64,000 nt of DNA from Geitlerinema sp. PCC 9228 (GTDB lineage Bacteria > Cyanobacteriota > Cyanobacteriia > Cyanobacteriales > PCC-9228): contig NZ_LNDC01000094.1 of the NCBI RefSeq assembly GCF_001870905.1, positions 62,001 through 126,000 on the forward strand, written 5' to 3'. The notes beneath the pieces were generated by a model. That model had not been told where the DNA came from. It made no database searches and saw only the letters and a list, made by a program, of their open reading frames with translations. Of the stretch, positions 18,107 through 27,214 are shown piece after piece (positions within the stretch are counted from its first letter, which is position 1; each line of letters starts with the position of its first letter). The position numbers and the translations under genes are program-made.

Positions 18107-18754
18107 ATGCACGTACCAGATGGATTGCTGCCAGCGAAAATTTACCTTGGTGGATATGCGATCGCTTCCCTGAGCACTTGGTATTCCCTACGACAAATTC
18201 ACCGCTACAGCCATCCCGAAGAAAATGTCCCCAAAGCTTCCCTGCTGACGGCTGCTTTTTTTCTGGCTACTTTAATTCACCTTCCTATCCCACCTGCCAG
18301 CGTTCATCTGGTTCTAAACGGTATGTTGGGCGCAGTTTTGGGATATTATGCTTTTCCAGCGATTTTAATCGGATTGTTTTTCCAAGCGGTGATGTTTGGT
18401 CATGGTGGCTTGACTACGTTAGGGGTTAATGCTTCTATGATGGGATTGCCGGCGTTGCTGGCTGGCTATATTTTCCACCAACGCCATGTTTTCCAAAAAA
18501 GTTTCGGCGAAAAAGTTGCAACGCCAGTATTTGCTTTCTTGGCTGGTGCCATTGGTTTGGGATTATCGGCTGCTGTTTTTTTCTCTTTGGTGATTACCAA
18601 CATTCCGGCGGATTTGGATGCCAATGCCGAAAAAGCGGCTATTTATGGGTTGATGGTGGCTCATATTCCCTTAATGGCCATTGAAGGCGTATTTACTGCC
18701 ATGCTGGTAGCATTTTTGCAACGGGTAAAACCGGAATTGCTGGAGACAATCTGA
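18107..18754 (+). CDS. ECF transporter substrate-binding subunit, CbiM/NikM family
   Basis: This 215-residue membrane protein is the S component that captures Ni2+ or Co2+. It begins MHVPDG, where the N-terminal amine and His2 are the metal ligands in this family. His67 (ASVHLVLNG) sits at the place of the known third ligand in NikM. Six or seven hydrophobic helices follow. A strong AGGAGG site lies just ahead of the start. The gene sits between the NikL-like gene and CbiQ in one tight operon. Ni versus Co cannot be settled from sequence, but the NikK/NikL-type partners in place of CbiN favour nickel. Confidence 0.92.
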   Translation: MHVPDGLLPAKIYLGGYAIASLSTWYSLRQIHRYSHPEENVPKASLLTAAFFLATLIHLPIPPASVHLVLNGMLGAVLGYYAFPAILIGLFFQAVMFGHGGLTTLGVNASMMGLPALLAGYIFHQRHVFQKSFGEKVATPVFAFLAGAIGLGLSAAVFFSLVITNIPADLDANAEKAAIYGLMVAHIPLMAIEGVFTAMLVAFLQRVKPELLETI

Positions 18755-18762
18755 GATCGTGC

Positions 18763-19575
18763 ATGAAATTAGGCCTTGATGACTACGCTTTTCTCAATTC
18801 TCCCGTACATCAATGGGAACCGCGATACAAACTCGTTGCTTTGCTGGCTTTGATTTTTGCGTTTGCCTTTGTGGAAGATATCCGTTTGGTGGTTCCCATG
18901 TTGCTGGTGACAGGGATTTTGGTGTTTTGCAGCCAACTTCCCCTGTCTTTTATTTGGCGGCGACTGCGCTATCCTGGCTTGGTGTTGGTGGGGATGGTGG
19001 CTTTGTTGCCTTGGGTGGCTGGCGATACGGTGCTTTGGCAGTGGGGATTTTTGAAATTTCGTTTGGAAGGCTGGCTGAGTTTGCTTTTGATTGCCAGTCG
19101 CTTTCTGGCGATTGTTATTACTTCTATTGTTTTGTTGGGGAGTATGCCTTTTTTGACGACGATTCAAACCCTGCGATCGCTTGGTCTACCAGCGATTTTA
19201 GCCGATATGATGCTTTTGTCCTATCGCTATTTGTCCGAACTGGGGGATACGTTGCATGCCATGAACCGTGCCATGCATTTGCGGGGGTTTGGCCACAATA
19301 GCGGTTCGTTTTTCTTTCTTCCCAATTTTAAAGAAATGCGGATGCTGGCTTCGCTGGCGGGAACGTTGCTGGTACGCAGCTACGAACAGGCGGAACAAGT
19401 GTACAAAGCCATGCGATTGCGCGGATACGGTTGCGGTGGTAGCGTTTCTCCCAGCCGGTTTGCCAAACAACATGGCAACCAGGGGAATTGGGGAAGTGCG
19501 ATCGCTTTGGCTATGACTTTGCTGGTGGCGTTGGGATTTGTGGTTGCACAAATACAGCTTTCTGGTGTTGAATGA
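18763..19575 (+). CDS. ECF transporter transmembrane coupling subunit CbiQ/NikQ
   Basis: The 270-residue T component of the energy-coupling-factor transporter has several N-terminal membrane helices. It then carries the two cytoplasmic coupling-helix motifs typical of CbiQ: MHLRGFGHN (about 171-179) and MRLRGYGCG (about 216-224), both of the A-R-G form that docks on the ATPase. It begins 8 bases after the CbiM/NikM stop. Together with the following ATPase it powers metal uptake by the S component. Confidence 0.93.
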   Translation: MKLGLDDYAFLNSPVHQWEPRYKLVALLALIFAFAFVEDIRLVVPMLLVTGILVFCSQLPLSFIWRRLRYPGLVLVGMVALLPWVAGDTVLWQWGFLKFRLEGWLSLLLIASRFLAIVITSIVLLGSMPFLTTIQTLRSLGLPAILADMMLLSYRYLSELGDTLHAMNRAMHLRGFGHNSGSFFFLPNFKEMRMLASLAGTLLVRSYEQAEQVYKAMRLRGYGCGGSVSPSRFAKQHGNQGNWGSAIALAMTLLVALGFVVAQIQLSGVE

Positions 19576-19622
19576 TTCCCGGTAGGGTCGATCTTTAGAA
19601 ATTGCTCGGGTCATATTTGCTC

Positions 19623-20369
19623 ATGCCACCAAAAACCGAACCAGCAATCGCGGTCCATAGGTTATCTTTTGCTTATCCAGATGGAACCAGTGTCTTGGAA
19701 CATGTCGATCTGCAAGTCAAACCAGGAGAACGCTTAGGAGCCATTGGTCCCAACGGTGCTGGGAAAACTACGTTCTTTTTATTGCTCTGCGGGGTTATGA
19801 AGCCAACGACAGGAGATATTTCCTTATTTGGCAAACCGGTTTCCGTGGGAGAGTTTCGACCGGATGTGGGATTGGTCTTTCAAAACCCCAACGACCAATT
19901 ATTTTCTGCTTCTGTATGGGATGATGTGGCGTTCGCACCGGAAAATATGGGACTATCCCCGCAAGAGGTGGAAAATCGGGTACGCCAAGCTTTGTCTCTA
20001 ACGGGGGTGGAATCCCTGATTCACCGACCTCCCCACCATTTATCAGGGGGTCAAAAACGCATGGTTGCCATTGCTTCGATTCTTTCCATGCAACCCCGCT
20101 TGATTGTTTACGACGAACCCTCTGCCAATTTGGATTTGCGTGCCAGGAGACGCTTGATTCGCTTTTTGCAGGCTTCCCAGGAAACCTTTATTGTATCTTC
20201 CCACGATTTGGAGTTGGTGTTGGAAGTATGCGATCGCACCATTTTATTGGATGAAGGTCGCGTTATCGCCGACGGAAAAACCAAAACCATTATGGGAAAT
20301 CGCGATTTAATGGAAAACCACGGTTTGGAGGTTCCCCACTCGCTGACCCACCATCACGAAAAGCCATAG
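19623..20369 (+). CDS. ECF transporter ATPase subunit CbiO/NikO
   Basis: This 248-residue ABC ATPase has Walker A GPNGAGKTT at 42-50, the Q-loop LVFQNPNDQLF, the signature HLSGGQKRMVA, Walker B LIVYDEPSANLD and the H-loop VSSHDLE. The short lineup and the FQNPNDQLF sequence are typical of cation ECF ATPases. I use the ATG at 19623; a TTG seven codons earlier extends the frame but has no better ribosome site. It is the last gene of the operon and reads toward a convergent methylase gene. Confidence 0.94.
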   Translation: MPPKTEPAIAVHRLSFAYPDGTSVLEHVDLQVKPGERLGAIGPNGAGKTTFFLLLCGVMKPTTGDISLFGKPVSVGEFRPDVGLVFQNPNDQLFSASVWDDVAFAPENMGLSPQEVENRVRQALSLTGVESLIHRPPHHLSGGQKRMVAIASILSMQPRLIVYDEPSANLDLRARRRLIRFLQASQETFIVSSHDLELVLEVCDRTILLDEGRVIADGKTKTIMGNRDLMENHGLEVPHSLTHHHEKP

Positions 20370-20396
20370 AAGTGTGGAAAGTTTTTCTAGAACGAT

Positions 20397-21338
20397 TTAT
20401 AGGTTTTGGGAAACTGGATAGTTTGCAATCAAAAGTTCGTTAATTTTGCCGCGTTTGTCTTTATTGCTGTTGATATGGCGGCTGGCTTGCAAGCGATAGA
20501 GGGAAAATCCCTGATAGGCGTTTTCAAAAAAATTATCTTCGGGATTTTCGTTTTTGGGATCGGAATTGCTGAGCATCAATTTGGCCCCTTTGGCATGCAA
20601 ACGCAAGCAAAAATCCCGCAACGCTAGCTGTTCGGCATCGCCAAACACAAATTGAGAATAAGAAGTAAATCTTGAAGTTTTGTTAATGGGACGGTAGGGA
20701 GGATCTAAATAGACAAAACTGTTCCCATCGATAAACGATTCGCTAATGGTATAATGTCCGCAACGGATATGGGTTTTCTGAAGAACTTTGGCAATATTAT
20801 AGAGATTGTCCGCGTAGCAAATTTTGGGATTTTTGTAGCGACCGTAGGGAACGTTAAACTCCCCTTTAGAATTAACGCGAAACAAACCATTAAAACAAGT
20901 ACGGTTGAGGAAAATAATTTGAGCAGTGCGTTCCACATTCGCTTGTAGTTTTTCCCGGAAATTTGGCTGGGAACGCTGTTGGTTGAAACGCGATCGCATT
21001 TGATAAAAATAGGCTTTTCTCGCCGCCTCATCTTTTTGCAAGTATTCCGTTTGAATTTCCGAAAGCCTTTCCACCAACGCCTCCACGTCTTGCTGAATGG
21101 TTTTGTAGGTCACCATCAAATCAAAATTCACATCAGAAATCCAAAACTCCCGCACCAGATATCCGTAATATTGAGCAATATAGAAAAAAACCGCACCGCT
21201 ACCAACAAAAGGTTCCACATACTTCGCAATCGAACCCTTTTCCAACTCCGTCGGAAAATACATTTGTAACTGCGGCAGCAACTGTCCTTTACCACCTGCC
21301 CATTTTAAAAACGGTTTGACGTTTCTGTGATTTGGCAT
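20397..21338 (-). CDS. D12-class (Dam/DpnM-like) DNA adenine methyltransferase
   Basis: This 313-residue N6-adenine methylase (alpha class) transfers methyl from AdoMet to DNA adenine. It shows the AdoMet site FLKWAGGKGQLLPQL at 10-24 and EPFVGSGAVF near 42-51, the NRTCFNGLFRVN block typical of the DpnM branch, and the catalytic DPPY at 212-215 followed by RPINKTSRFTSY. Members of this branch usually recognise GATC, which is the centre of the HIP1 octamer abundant here; the specificity is inferred. I start at the internal Met (MPNHRNVKPF), as the 30 codons before it are not methylase-like. No restriction endonuclease gene is adjacent, so it appears to be an orphan. Confidence 0.9.
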   Translation of the reverse strand: MPNHRNVKPFLKWAGGKGQLLPQLQMYFPTELEKGSIAKYVEPFVGSGAVFFYIAQYYGYLVREFWISDVNFDLMVTYKTIQQDVEALVERLSEIQTEYLQKDEAARKAYFYQMRSRFNQQRSQPNFREKLQANVERTAQIIFLNRTCFNGLFRVNSKGEFNVPYGRYKNPKICYADNLYNIAKVLQKTHIRCGHYTISESFIDGNSFVYLDPPYRPINKTSRFTSYSQFVFGDAEQLALRDFCLRLHAKGAKLMLSNSDPKNENPEDNFFENAYQGFSLYRLQASRHINSNKDKRGKINELLIANYPVSQNL

Positions 21339-21592
21339 GGAGAGCAAAGCAAAATTGTTAGCAGGAAAGCGAGCGTTCGTAACGGCGATATCCGATCGAA
21401 AAACAGCGCCATTTCCTTCCAACTTCAAAACAATAGCGCCTTATTATACCACAAGCAAGTAGGCAAAAAGCAGCTATTTTTTTGATTCCATATTCGGGGA
21501 ACACGAACTTCCCCCTCTGGTCAAACCAAAAAATGATTTAATGAACGTGGCATCCCAGCCATTCCAAAAGCAACAGAAATGCGATCGCGCCT

Positions 21593-23095
21593 ATGGTTAC
21601 CTTCACCGAACGCACCGGGAATTTTCACCCTCTCAACGCCATTGACGTTGGCACATTTAGCCATCCCAGCTTTGTCGATATTGACAGCGACGGCGACCTG
21701 GATGCCTTCATCGGTAGCGACACCACCGGCAGCAGTTCCCTGCAATTTTTTGAAAACACCGGCAACGCCAACTTCCCCAATTTTATCCGCCGCAGTTCCA
21801 CCAACAACCTATTCGGTGGTTTGAACCTCCCCAACCCCGCACCCAGCTTTGCCGACTTAGACGGCGACGGCGATCCAGATAGCTTCATCGGCGAGAGAAC
21901 CGGTCAGCTGCGTTTTTTCCAAAACATCGGCAATCCTAATTTTCCCAGCTTCGCCAACCTGGTGGGGGCCGCCGATCCCGGCGATCGCTACGAAAGCGGC
22001 AATCGTCAATATAGCACACCGGCCTTCGGAGATATCGACGGCGATGGTGATGTGGATGCTTTGGTGGGTAGCAGCAGCGGTCGCATTTATACCCTACGCA
22101 ACGAAGGCAACCCCAACGACGCCTTTTTTCTCGAACTTCCCCCGGAAAGCAATCCCCTCAGTTTTGTCAACCTCGGCGGCGAAAGCGAGGGATTCAGCAC
22201 CCCAGAATTCGGTGATTTGGATCGAGATGGGGATTTGGATGTCATTGCCGGCGACGCCAGCGGTGGCATGCACTTTTTTCAGAACGTGGGAACCCCCAAC
22301 CAACCGAATTTCGTGGAAGTTGTCGGTGGCAACAATCCCTTTAGCGGCTTCAATGCCGGTCCTCGCAGCGTTCCCGCCTTGGCAGATATCGACGCCGACA
22401 GCGACTTAGACCTATTTGTCGGCAACGCCAACGGTACGATTCGTTTCTTTGAAAATACCTCTCCCGGTGCTTTGCCACCACCCCCCACCTTTGGCGGCAA
22501 TGGCAACGATCGTTTGGCGGGTGCCACCGGTGAAGACGCCATAGTTGGTCTCGATGGCAACGATTTTATAAGCGGTGCTTTTGGCAGCGATCGCCTATTT
22601 GGTAATACCGGCAATGACAGCTTGTTTGGCAATGAAGGCAATGACTCCCTGGTAGGTGGCAGGGATGCCGATTTTCTCGATGGTGGCAGCGGCGACGACA
22701 CCCTCTATGGCAATTTGGGTCCAGATGCCATGGTTGGCGGTCCGGGAAACGACGTTCTCGACGGCGGCGAAGGTCGCGACGAACTCCTCGGGGGACTTGG
22801 CAACGACGTTCTGGCGGGGGGTGGGGGAATCGATACCCTCACCGGTGGTCCTGGCAATGACCTCTATATTTTGCAAGGCGGCGAGCTCGATATAATTAAT
22901 TTTGCTAATGGCGAAGATGCGATCGGTTTGCCGGGGAATATCTCGTTTTTGGAGTTGCGTTTTTTCCAAGGCCGCGACGAGTTTATTCGCGACAACCGAC
23001 CGGAGGTTCAAGTTTGGTTCGCCGGAGAATTACAAGCCATTCTCCCGGGAATACAGGTAGAACAACTCGACAGCAACGATTTTATTGCTGTATAG
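21593..23095 (+). CDS. Secreted FG-GAP/VCBS propeller protein with RTX repeats
   Basis: This 500-residue acidic protein has two parts. Residues about 20-290 hold five or six FG-GAP/VCBS-type blades, each with a calcium-loop core such as [39 protein letters not shown] and [13 protein letters not shown]. Residues about 300-430 carry RTX nonapeptides of the GG-x-G-N-D-x-L form ([22 protein letters not shown]), which fold on calcium outside the cell. There is no N-terminal signal peptide, as expected for type I secretion through a C-terminal signal. No type I exporter genes are adjacent. The role is unknown; such proteins are often surface or adhesion factors. Confidence 0.87.
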   Translation: MVTFTERTGNFHPLNAIDVGTFSHPSFVDIDSDGDLDAFIGSDTTGSSSLQFFENTGNANFPNFIRRSSTNNLFGGLNLPNPAPSFADLDGDGDPDSFIGERTGQLRFFQNIGNPNFPSFANLVGAADPGDRYESGNRQYSTPAFGDIDGDGDVDALVGSSSGRIYTLRNEGNPNDAFFLELPPESNPLSFVNLGGESEGFSTPEFGDLDRDGDLDVIAGDASGGMHFFQNVGTPNQPNFVEVVGGNNPFSGFNAGPRSVPALADIDADSDLDLFVGNANGTIRFFENTSPGALPPPPTFGGNGNDRLAGATGEDAIVGLDGNDFISGAFGSDRLFGNTGNDSLFGNEGNDSLVGGRDADFLDGGSGDDTLYGNLGPDAMVGGPGNDVLDGGEGRDELLGGLGNDVLAGGGGIDTLTGGPGNDLYILQGGELDIINFANGEDAIGLPGNISFLELRFFQGRDEFIRDNRPEVQVWFAGELQAILPGIQVEQLDSNDFIAV

Positions 23096-23117
23096 GCATC
23101 TGCTGCCGTGGCAACGC

Positions 23118-24347
23118 CTACAAATCCGCGATCGCTTCAATAGCCGCCTCCAACGCGATCGCTACGTGGGTCCAATGAGTGCCTCCCTGGCAAAAAACAA
23201 TATAGGGGTCTCGCAAAGGACCATCCGCCGATAACTCGGAAGTACTGCCATCCACAAACGTGCCTCCCGCCATGACCAACTCGCTTTCGTATCCCGGCAT
23301 GGCTGCAGGAACCGGGTCTACATACGACTCCACCGGCGAATATTTTTGCAAAGCACGGCAGAAGGCAGTTAATTTTTCCGGCGACCCCAACTTAATGGCT
23401 TGAATCGTATCCCGGCGGGGAACCCACGGTTCGGGATTGACCGTGTATCCCAAGCGATGGAACACCAAAGCAATTAAATGGCTACCTTTCAGCGACGCCG
23501 CCACCATCTGCGGGGCCAAAAACAATCCCTGAAACAGCAGGCGATTCTGGTCGAAAGTAGCACCGCCACTGCTGCCAATTCCCGGTGCCGTCAGCCGACA
23601 AGCCGCCGCTTCCACCAAATCCTGCCTTCCCGCTACATAACCGCCAGCAGTAGCAATGGTACCGCCAGGATTTTTAATGAAAGAACCAGCAATTAAATCC
23701 GCACCCACCGCCGGGGGTTCCATTGATTCCACAAATTCCCCGTAGCAATTATCCACAAAACAAATGGTTTGGGAATTTTGTTGTTTGACTGTATTGACAA
23801 TGCGCTCAATATCTGATATACACAAGCTTTGCCGCCAGGAATAGCCGCAGGAACGCTGCACAAAAACCAAACGTGTGTTAGAGTGGATGCTGGTTGATAA
23901 GGCTTGCCAATTGATTTCTCCGTTTTCCGTTAGATCGAGCTGTCGGTACCGAATGCCGAAATCCCGCAAAGATCCCCATCCCTCACCGCGCAGGCCAATG
24001 GTTTCTTCTAGGGTATCGTAGGGAGCGCCCGCCACTGCTAGCATTTCATCCCCCGGACGGAGAACGCCGTATAAAGCAGAAGCGATCGCGTGGGTTCCCG
24101 AGACAAACTGCACGCGCACGGCTGCCGCTTCGGCACCCATAATATCCGCAAACACTCGATCGAGGGTTTCCCGACCCAAATCGTCGTGACCGTAGCCGCT
24201 AACGCTGGCAAAGTGACGCACGCCTACCCGGTGGTGGCGAAACGTATCTAAGATTCGTTGCAAGTGGAATTTGACTTGTAAGTCCAAACTGGCAAATGTC
24301 GGTTGTAAGGCTTGTTGTGCCTGTTCGATTTCGTTTCGTACGTCCAT
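23118..24347 (-). CDS. PLP-dependent methionine gamma-lyase-like protein (PF06838 type)
   Basis: This 409-residue PLP enzyme matches the methionine gamma-lyase family often labelled aluminium resistance protein, a branch of fold type I Cys/Met metabolism enzymes. The probable PLP lysine is Lys225 in SFIKNPGGTIA, with Asp199 in FVDNCYGEF as the pyridine-nitrogen partner and FVSGTHAIASALYG forming the phosphate cup. The C-terminal MAGGTFVDGSTSELSADGP block is distinctive for the family. Substrate is uncertain. The gene stands alone, convergent with the RTX gene with 22 bases between stops. Confidence 0.9.
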   Translation of the reverse strand: MDVRNEIEQAQQALQPTFASLDLQVKFHLQRILDTFRHHRVGVRHFASVSGYGHDDLGRETLDRVFADIMGAEAAAVRVQFVSGTHAIASALYGVLRPGDEMLAVAGAPYDTLEETIGLRGEGWGSLRDFGIRYRQLDLTENGEINWQALSTSIHSNTRLVFVQRSCGYSWRQSLCISDIERIVNTVKQQNSQTICFVDNCYGEFVESMEPPAVGADLIAGSFIKNPGGTIATAGGYVAGRQDLVEAAACRLTAPGIGSSGGATFDQNRLLFQGLFLAPQMVAASLKGSHLIALVFHRLGYTVNPEPWVPRRDTIQAIKLGSPEKLTAFCRALQKYSPVESYVDPVPAAMPGYESELVMAGGTFVDGSTSELSADGPLRDPYIVFCQGGTHWTHVAIALEAAIEAIADL

Positions 24348-24581
24348 AAACCTACCTGCAAGAAATTATCTAAAAAAAATCTAAAGATCTTCCCAAACGG
24401 GAAACGGGAATTCTACAATCGGGCCGAATCAACCCCTCTGTTGTTCTCTGTGCCGCTGAAACCGGCAAAATCCAAAAAAAAGTTGAAAAAATTGCAGCAA
24501 AATACTTGTAGCAAGCTTTTGTCCCCATATTTTGATAAAATTTTGCGGGTTGTATCAAAACCTACGAGATAAGGATATTAC

Positions 24582-25406
24582 ATGACCGTTGCCAATTCTT
24601 CTCGAAATCTTTCCATTAACTGGTACGTTATTTTCTTCATGGGCTTTCTCCACTTAGGAGCCTTACTTGCTTTTTTCCCACAATTCTTTAGCTGGCAAGC
24701 CGTAGCCCTTGCCATTGTCTTGCACTGGGTCACTGGTGGATTGGGAATTACTTTGGGATACCACCGTTTGGTGAGCCACCGCAGTTTCCAAACCCCCAAA
24801 TGGTTGGAATACTTCTTTGTTTTCTGCGGTACCCTAGCCTGCGAAGGCAGTCCCATTGAATGGGTTGGCTTACACCGAATGCACCACCTCTACTCCGACC
24901 AAAAAAACGATCCCCACGATTCCCATCAAGGCTTCTGGTGGAGTCACATGGGATGGATGCTATACGAAATTCCCAACAAACAAGAAGTTCCCCGCTTTAC
25001 CAAAGACATCGCCAGCGATCGCTTTTATCAGTTCTGTCATAAATACTTTATCCCCATCCAATTCGCACTTGGGGGATTGTTGTACCTAATCGGCGGCTGG
25101 TCGTTTGTCATTTGGGGAGTTTTCGTGCGTTTGGTCGTGGTTTTCCACTGCACTTGGTTTGTCAACAGTGCCACCCACAAATTCGGCTACCAAACCTACG
25201 AATCTGGCGATGAATCCCGCAATTGCTGGTGGGTTGCTTTAGTTACCTACGGCGAAGGTTGGCACAACAACCACCACGCTTTTCAATATTCGGCCCGTCA
25301 CGGCATGCAGTGGTGGGAAATTGACCTTACTTGGATGACCATTCAGCTGCTCCAGTTTTTGGGATTGGCGAAAAACGTGAAGCTCATCTCCCAAAAACCC
25401 CAGTAA
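24582..25406 (+). CDS. desC: Delta-9 acyl-lipid desaturase, DesC type
   Basis: DesC-type enzymes put the first double bond at position 9 of fatty acids bound to membrane lipids, using ferredoxin electrons, in thylakoid and plasma membranes. The three iron-binding histidine boxes are intact: HRLVSH at 61-66, HRMHH at 98-102, HNNHH at 228-232. Hydrophobic segments flank box I and lie at 157-190. The length of 274 fits the cyanobacterial family. The gene has a separate 230-base upstream region with AT-rich stretches. Expression of such genes is often cold-responsive, though nothing in the sequence here proves it. Confidence 0.93.
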   Translation: MTVANSSRNLSINWYVIFFMGFLHLGALLAFFPQFFSWQAVALAIVLHWVTGGLGITLGYHRLVSHRSFQTPKWLEYFFVFCGTLACEGSPIEWVGLHRMHHLYSDQKNDPHDSHQGFWWSHMGWMLYEIPNKQEVPRFTKDIASDRFYQFCHKYFIPIQFALGGLLYLIGGWSFVIWGVFVRLVVVFHCTWFVNSATHKFGYQTYESGDESRNCWWVALVTYGEGWHNNHHAFQYSARHGMQWWEIDLTWMTIQLLQFLGLAKNVKLISQKPQ

Positions 25407-25634
25407 AGCCCAATTTTTTCGAGCCTAGAAGCCAACCAAAGGGCTGCGTTTCCACACGTTCAGCCTTTTGGTTGCCCGCACTGCACGTTGCCCCCTCACT
25501 AGGGAAATCGGGAAATGCCAAAAAATCATTGTGAAAGGACAAATATGATAACCTACAGCTTCTACACAAACATGGCCACGATGCAAAAACTGCCAGTGAT
25601 GGTAGTCTTGGTACTCATGACAAGAGCCAAATTG

Positions 25635-25714
25635 TTGAGTCCCCGGATGACGCGAAAGTATCAAGTCCGGTTTTGAAGACGAGTCGGGTGGGCGACTGCC
25701 CGGCTTAGTTTAAC
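25635..25714 (+). mobile_element. Possible group II intron fragment, no maturase left
   Basis: An 80-base stretch in an otherwise empty 352-base gap resembles the structured part just before the reverse-transcriptase ORF in bacterial group II introns. It contains a stem CCGGA/TCCGG enclosing TGACGC and GTATCA around a GAAA tetraloop (25643-25670). A second stem GTCGGG/CCCGGC follows at 25683-25704. No intron ends or RT gene are visible, so it would be a remnant. The match is by memory of the consensus and is only suggestive. I see nothing else of note between 25407 and 25758. Confidence 0.35.
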
Positions 25715-25758
25715 AATTCCGCTAAACAAAGAACAAAGCAACAGATGCTTCCTGGTTT

Positions 25759-27033
25759 TTATAGAAAACTAGGATTTTTTTTTACCCAAAACGGATTTAC
25801 ACCACTTTCTGCCAGCATATACCACGCCGTTGCCCCCACATGGAGGCGGCGAAAATACAGCCAAGGAGAACCGTCATCCAGAAAAAACCCCGTGGTAATT
25901 CCCCCTTCCCGATTGCTAGCAAACAAAGCACCGCTTTCATGTTGGCTGGCTTGTAAAAAAGCAAGCAATCGCTTTGTAGGTCTTTTTTTTCCCAAGCTGC
26001 GATAGGCAAGGGCCATATGGGCCGTTCCTTCGTACCAAATACCATCACCGTCTTGATTGAAATCGAAACCATCTTCGGTTTGGTGGTGGGTTTCCACATA
26101 ATCCAAAATTTGCTGGGTGTTGGGCAAGTCCTTTTCCGAAAAGGCCAACAGCGCCCAGCTGTGAATGTCTAGGGGAATCACAGTGCGATTGATGGTCACC
26201 CCATCTGGGGTGGTTCCGGTCCAAAATTTCCCCGCTTGCTGGTCCCACATAGACATGACAAACTGTTTGGCAGCCAAAGCTCCCTCCCGCCACATATCCC
26301 GGCGCGTATGTTGGTACAATCGGGAAAAAGCTACGTACAAATCGATGTTGTGTTCGGTGGATTTGTATCTGAGGGGAGTCGGTTCCGGTTCCCAACCACG
26401 AAACCCAGCCGTATAGCCACCCCTGCCACGGGTATCCCGACAGTTGGCTTCGATCCATTTTCCCAGGCGCGTAGCCGCTTGCAAGTAGGTCCGGTTGCCG
26501 TAGATTTCGTAGTAGCTCAGCCAAGCTAGGATCGCCCAAGCCATGTTTCCCGTTTCGCTGCCCACTTGATAGGCATCTTCCACCCACTGAGCGCGATCGC
26601 GGTCCCACCATCCTGGCAGTGGCATGGGATCGGCGGTAGCATCCAGTTTGCCCCCTTGATAGGCATTGCGCAAGCGTCCGTCTTCATAGAAGCGATCGTG
26701 GTTTTGCGCGTATACTAGCGAATCTACCAGTTGTTTGGCGCGCAAGCGATCGCCGGTGGCAATAAAGGCAATGGCCGCCACCGCATTATCGTAGGTAAAG
26801 GCAACATCTCGTAAGGCGCGATCGAAGTTATTTTCCGGCGGATTTTTGGTTTGATAGCTGACCAAGAATCCCACCGACTTTTTGTGCAGCTTGGTTTTCG
26901 CAGCATCAGCTAAGTTGGCTAAATACTTGCTACCATTGACAGTTTCCTGCGCTTGCAACCAGAGTTGGCGAACACTAGAAAGCACTAAGATCGCCAAAAT
27001 AACGATCGAACCAAATAGCACCCAACGTTTCAT
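25759..27033 (-). CDS. Alpha/alpha-barrel glycosidase-like membrane-anchored protein
   Basis: The 424-residue protein has an N-terminal membrane anchor or signal (residues 3-22, VLFGSIVILAILVLSSV). The remainder is a long helical repeat with Trp and Tyr clusters (FTYDNAVAAIAFIATGD, NMAWAILAWLSYYEIYGN, HNIDLYVAFSRLY, HMALAYRSLGK) of the kind seen in alpha/alpha toroid glycoside hydrolases and lyases. I cannot assign a GH family or catalytic pair with certainty. It follows the GT2/PilZ synthase by 181 bases on the same strand. By analogy with endoglucanases found with cellulose synthases, it may trim or release the polymer. That role is inferred from position and fold. Confidence 0.65.
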   Translation of the reverse strand: MKRWVLFGSIVILAILVLSSVRQLWLQAQETVNGSKYLANLADAAKTKLHKKSVGFLVSYQTKNPPENNFDRALRDVAFTYDNAVAAIAFIATGDRLRAKQLVDSLVYAQNHDRFYEDGRLRNAYQGGKLDATADPMPLPGWWDRDRAQWVEDAYQVGSETGNMAWAILAWLSYYEIYGNRTYLQAATRLGKWIEANCRDTRGRGGYTAGFRGWEPEPTPLRYKSTEHNIDLYVAFSRLYQHTRRDMWREGALAAKQFVMSMWDQQAGKFWTGTTPDGVTINRTVIPLDIHSWALLAFSEKDLPNTQQILDYVETHHQTEDGFDFNQDGDGIWYEGTAHMALAYRSLGKKRPTKRLLAFLQASQHESGALFASNREGGITTGFFLDDGSPWLYFRRLHVGATAWYMLAESGVNPFWVKKNPSFL

Positions 27034-27214
27034 AAAGCTAACAATAGACGACGAATCGAGAAAGCGTACGGAAGAAAATCATAGAAAATAGCAAAAATTC
27101 CCACAAAAATAACCAAAATCCTCTTATGCAGGCAAATGGTTATTGGTTTCCTACCTAGTAGCACCTACCTTCCCTCCTATCTTAGCGGTTTGGGCACCAA
27201 TTTCAAGCTTTCTA

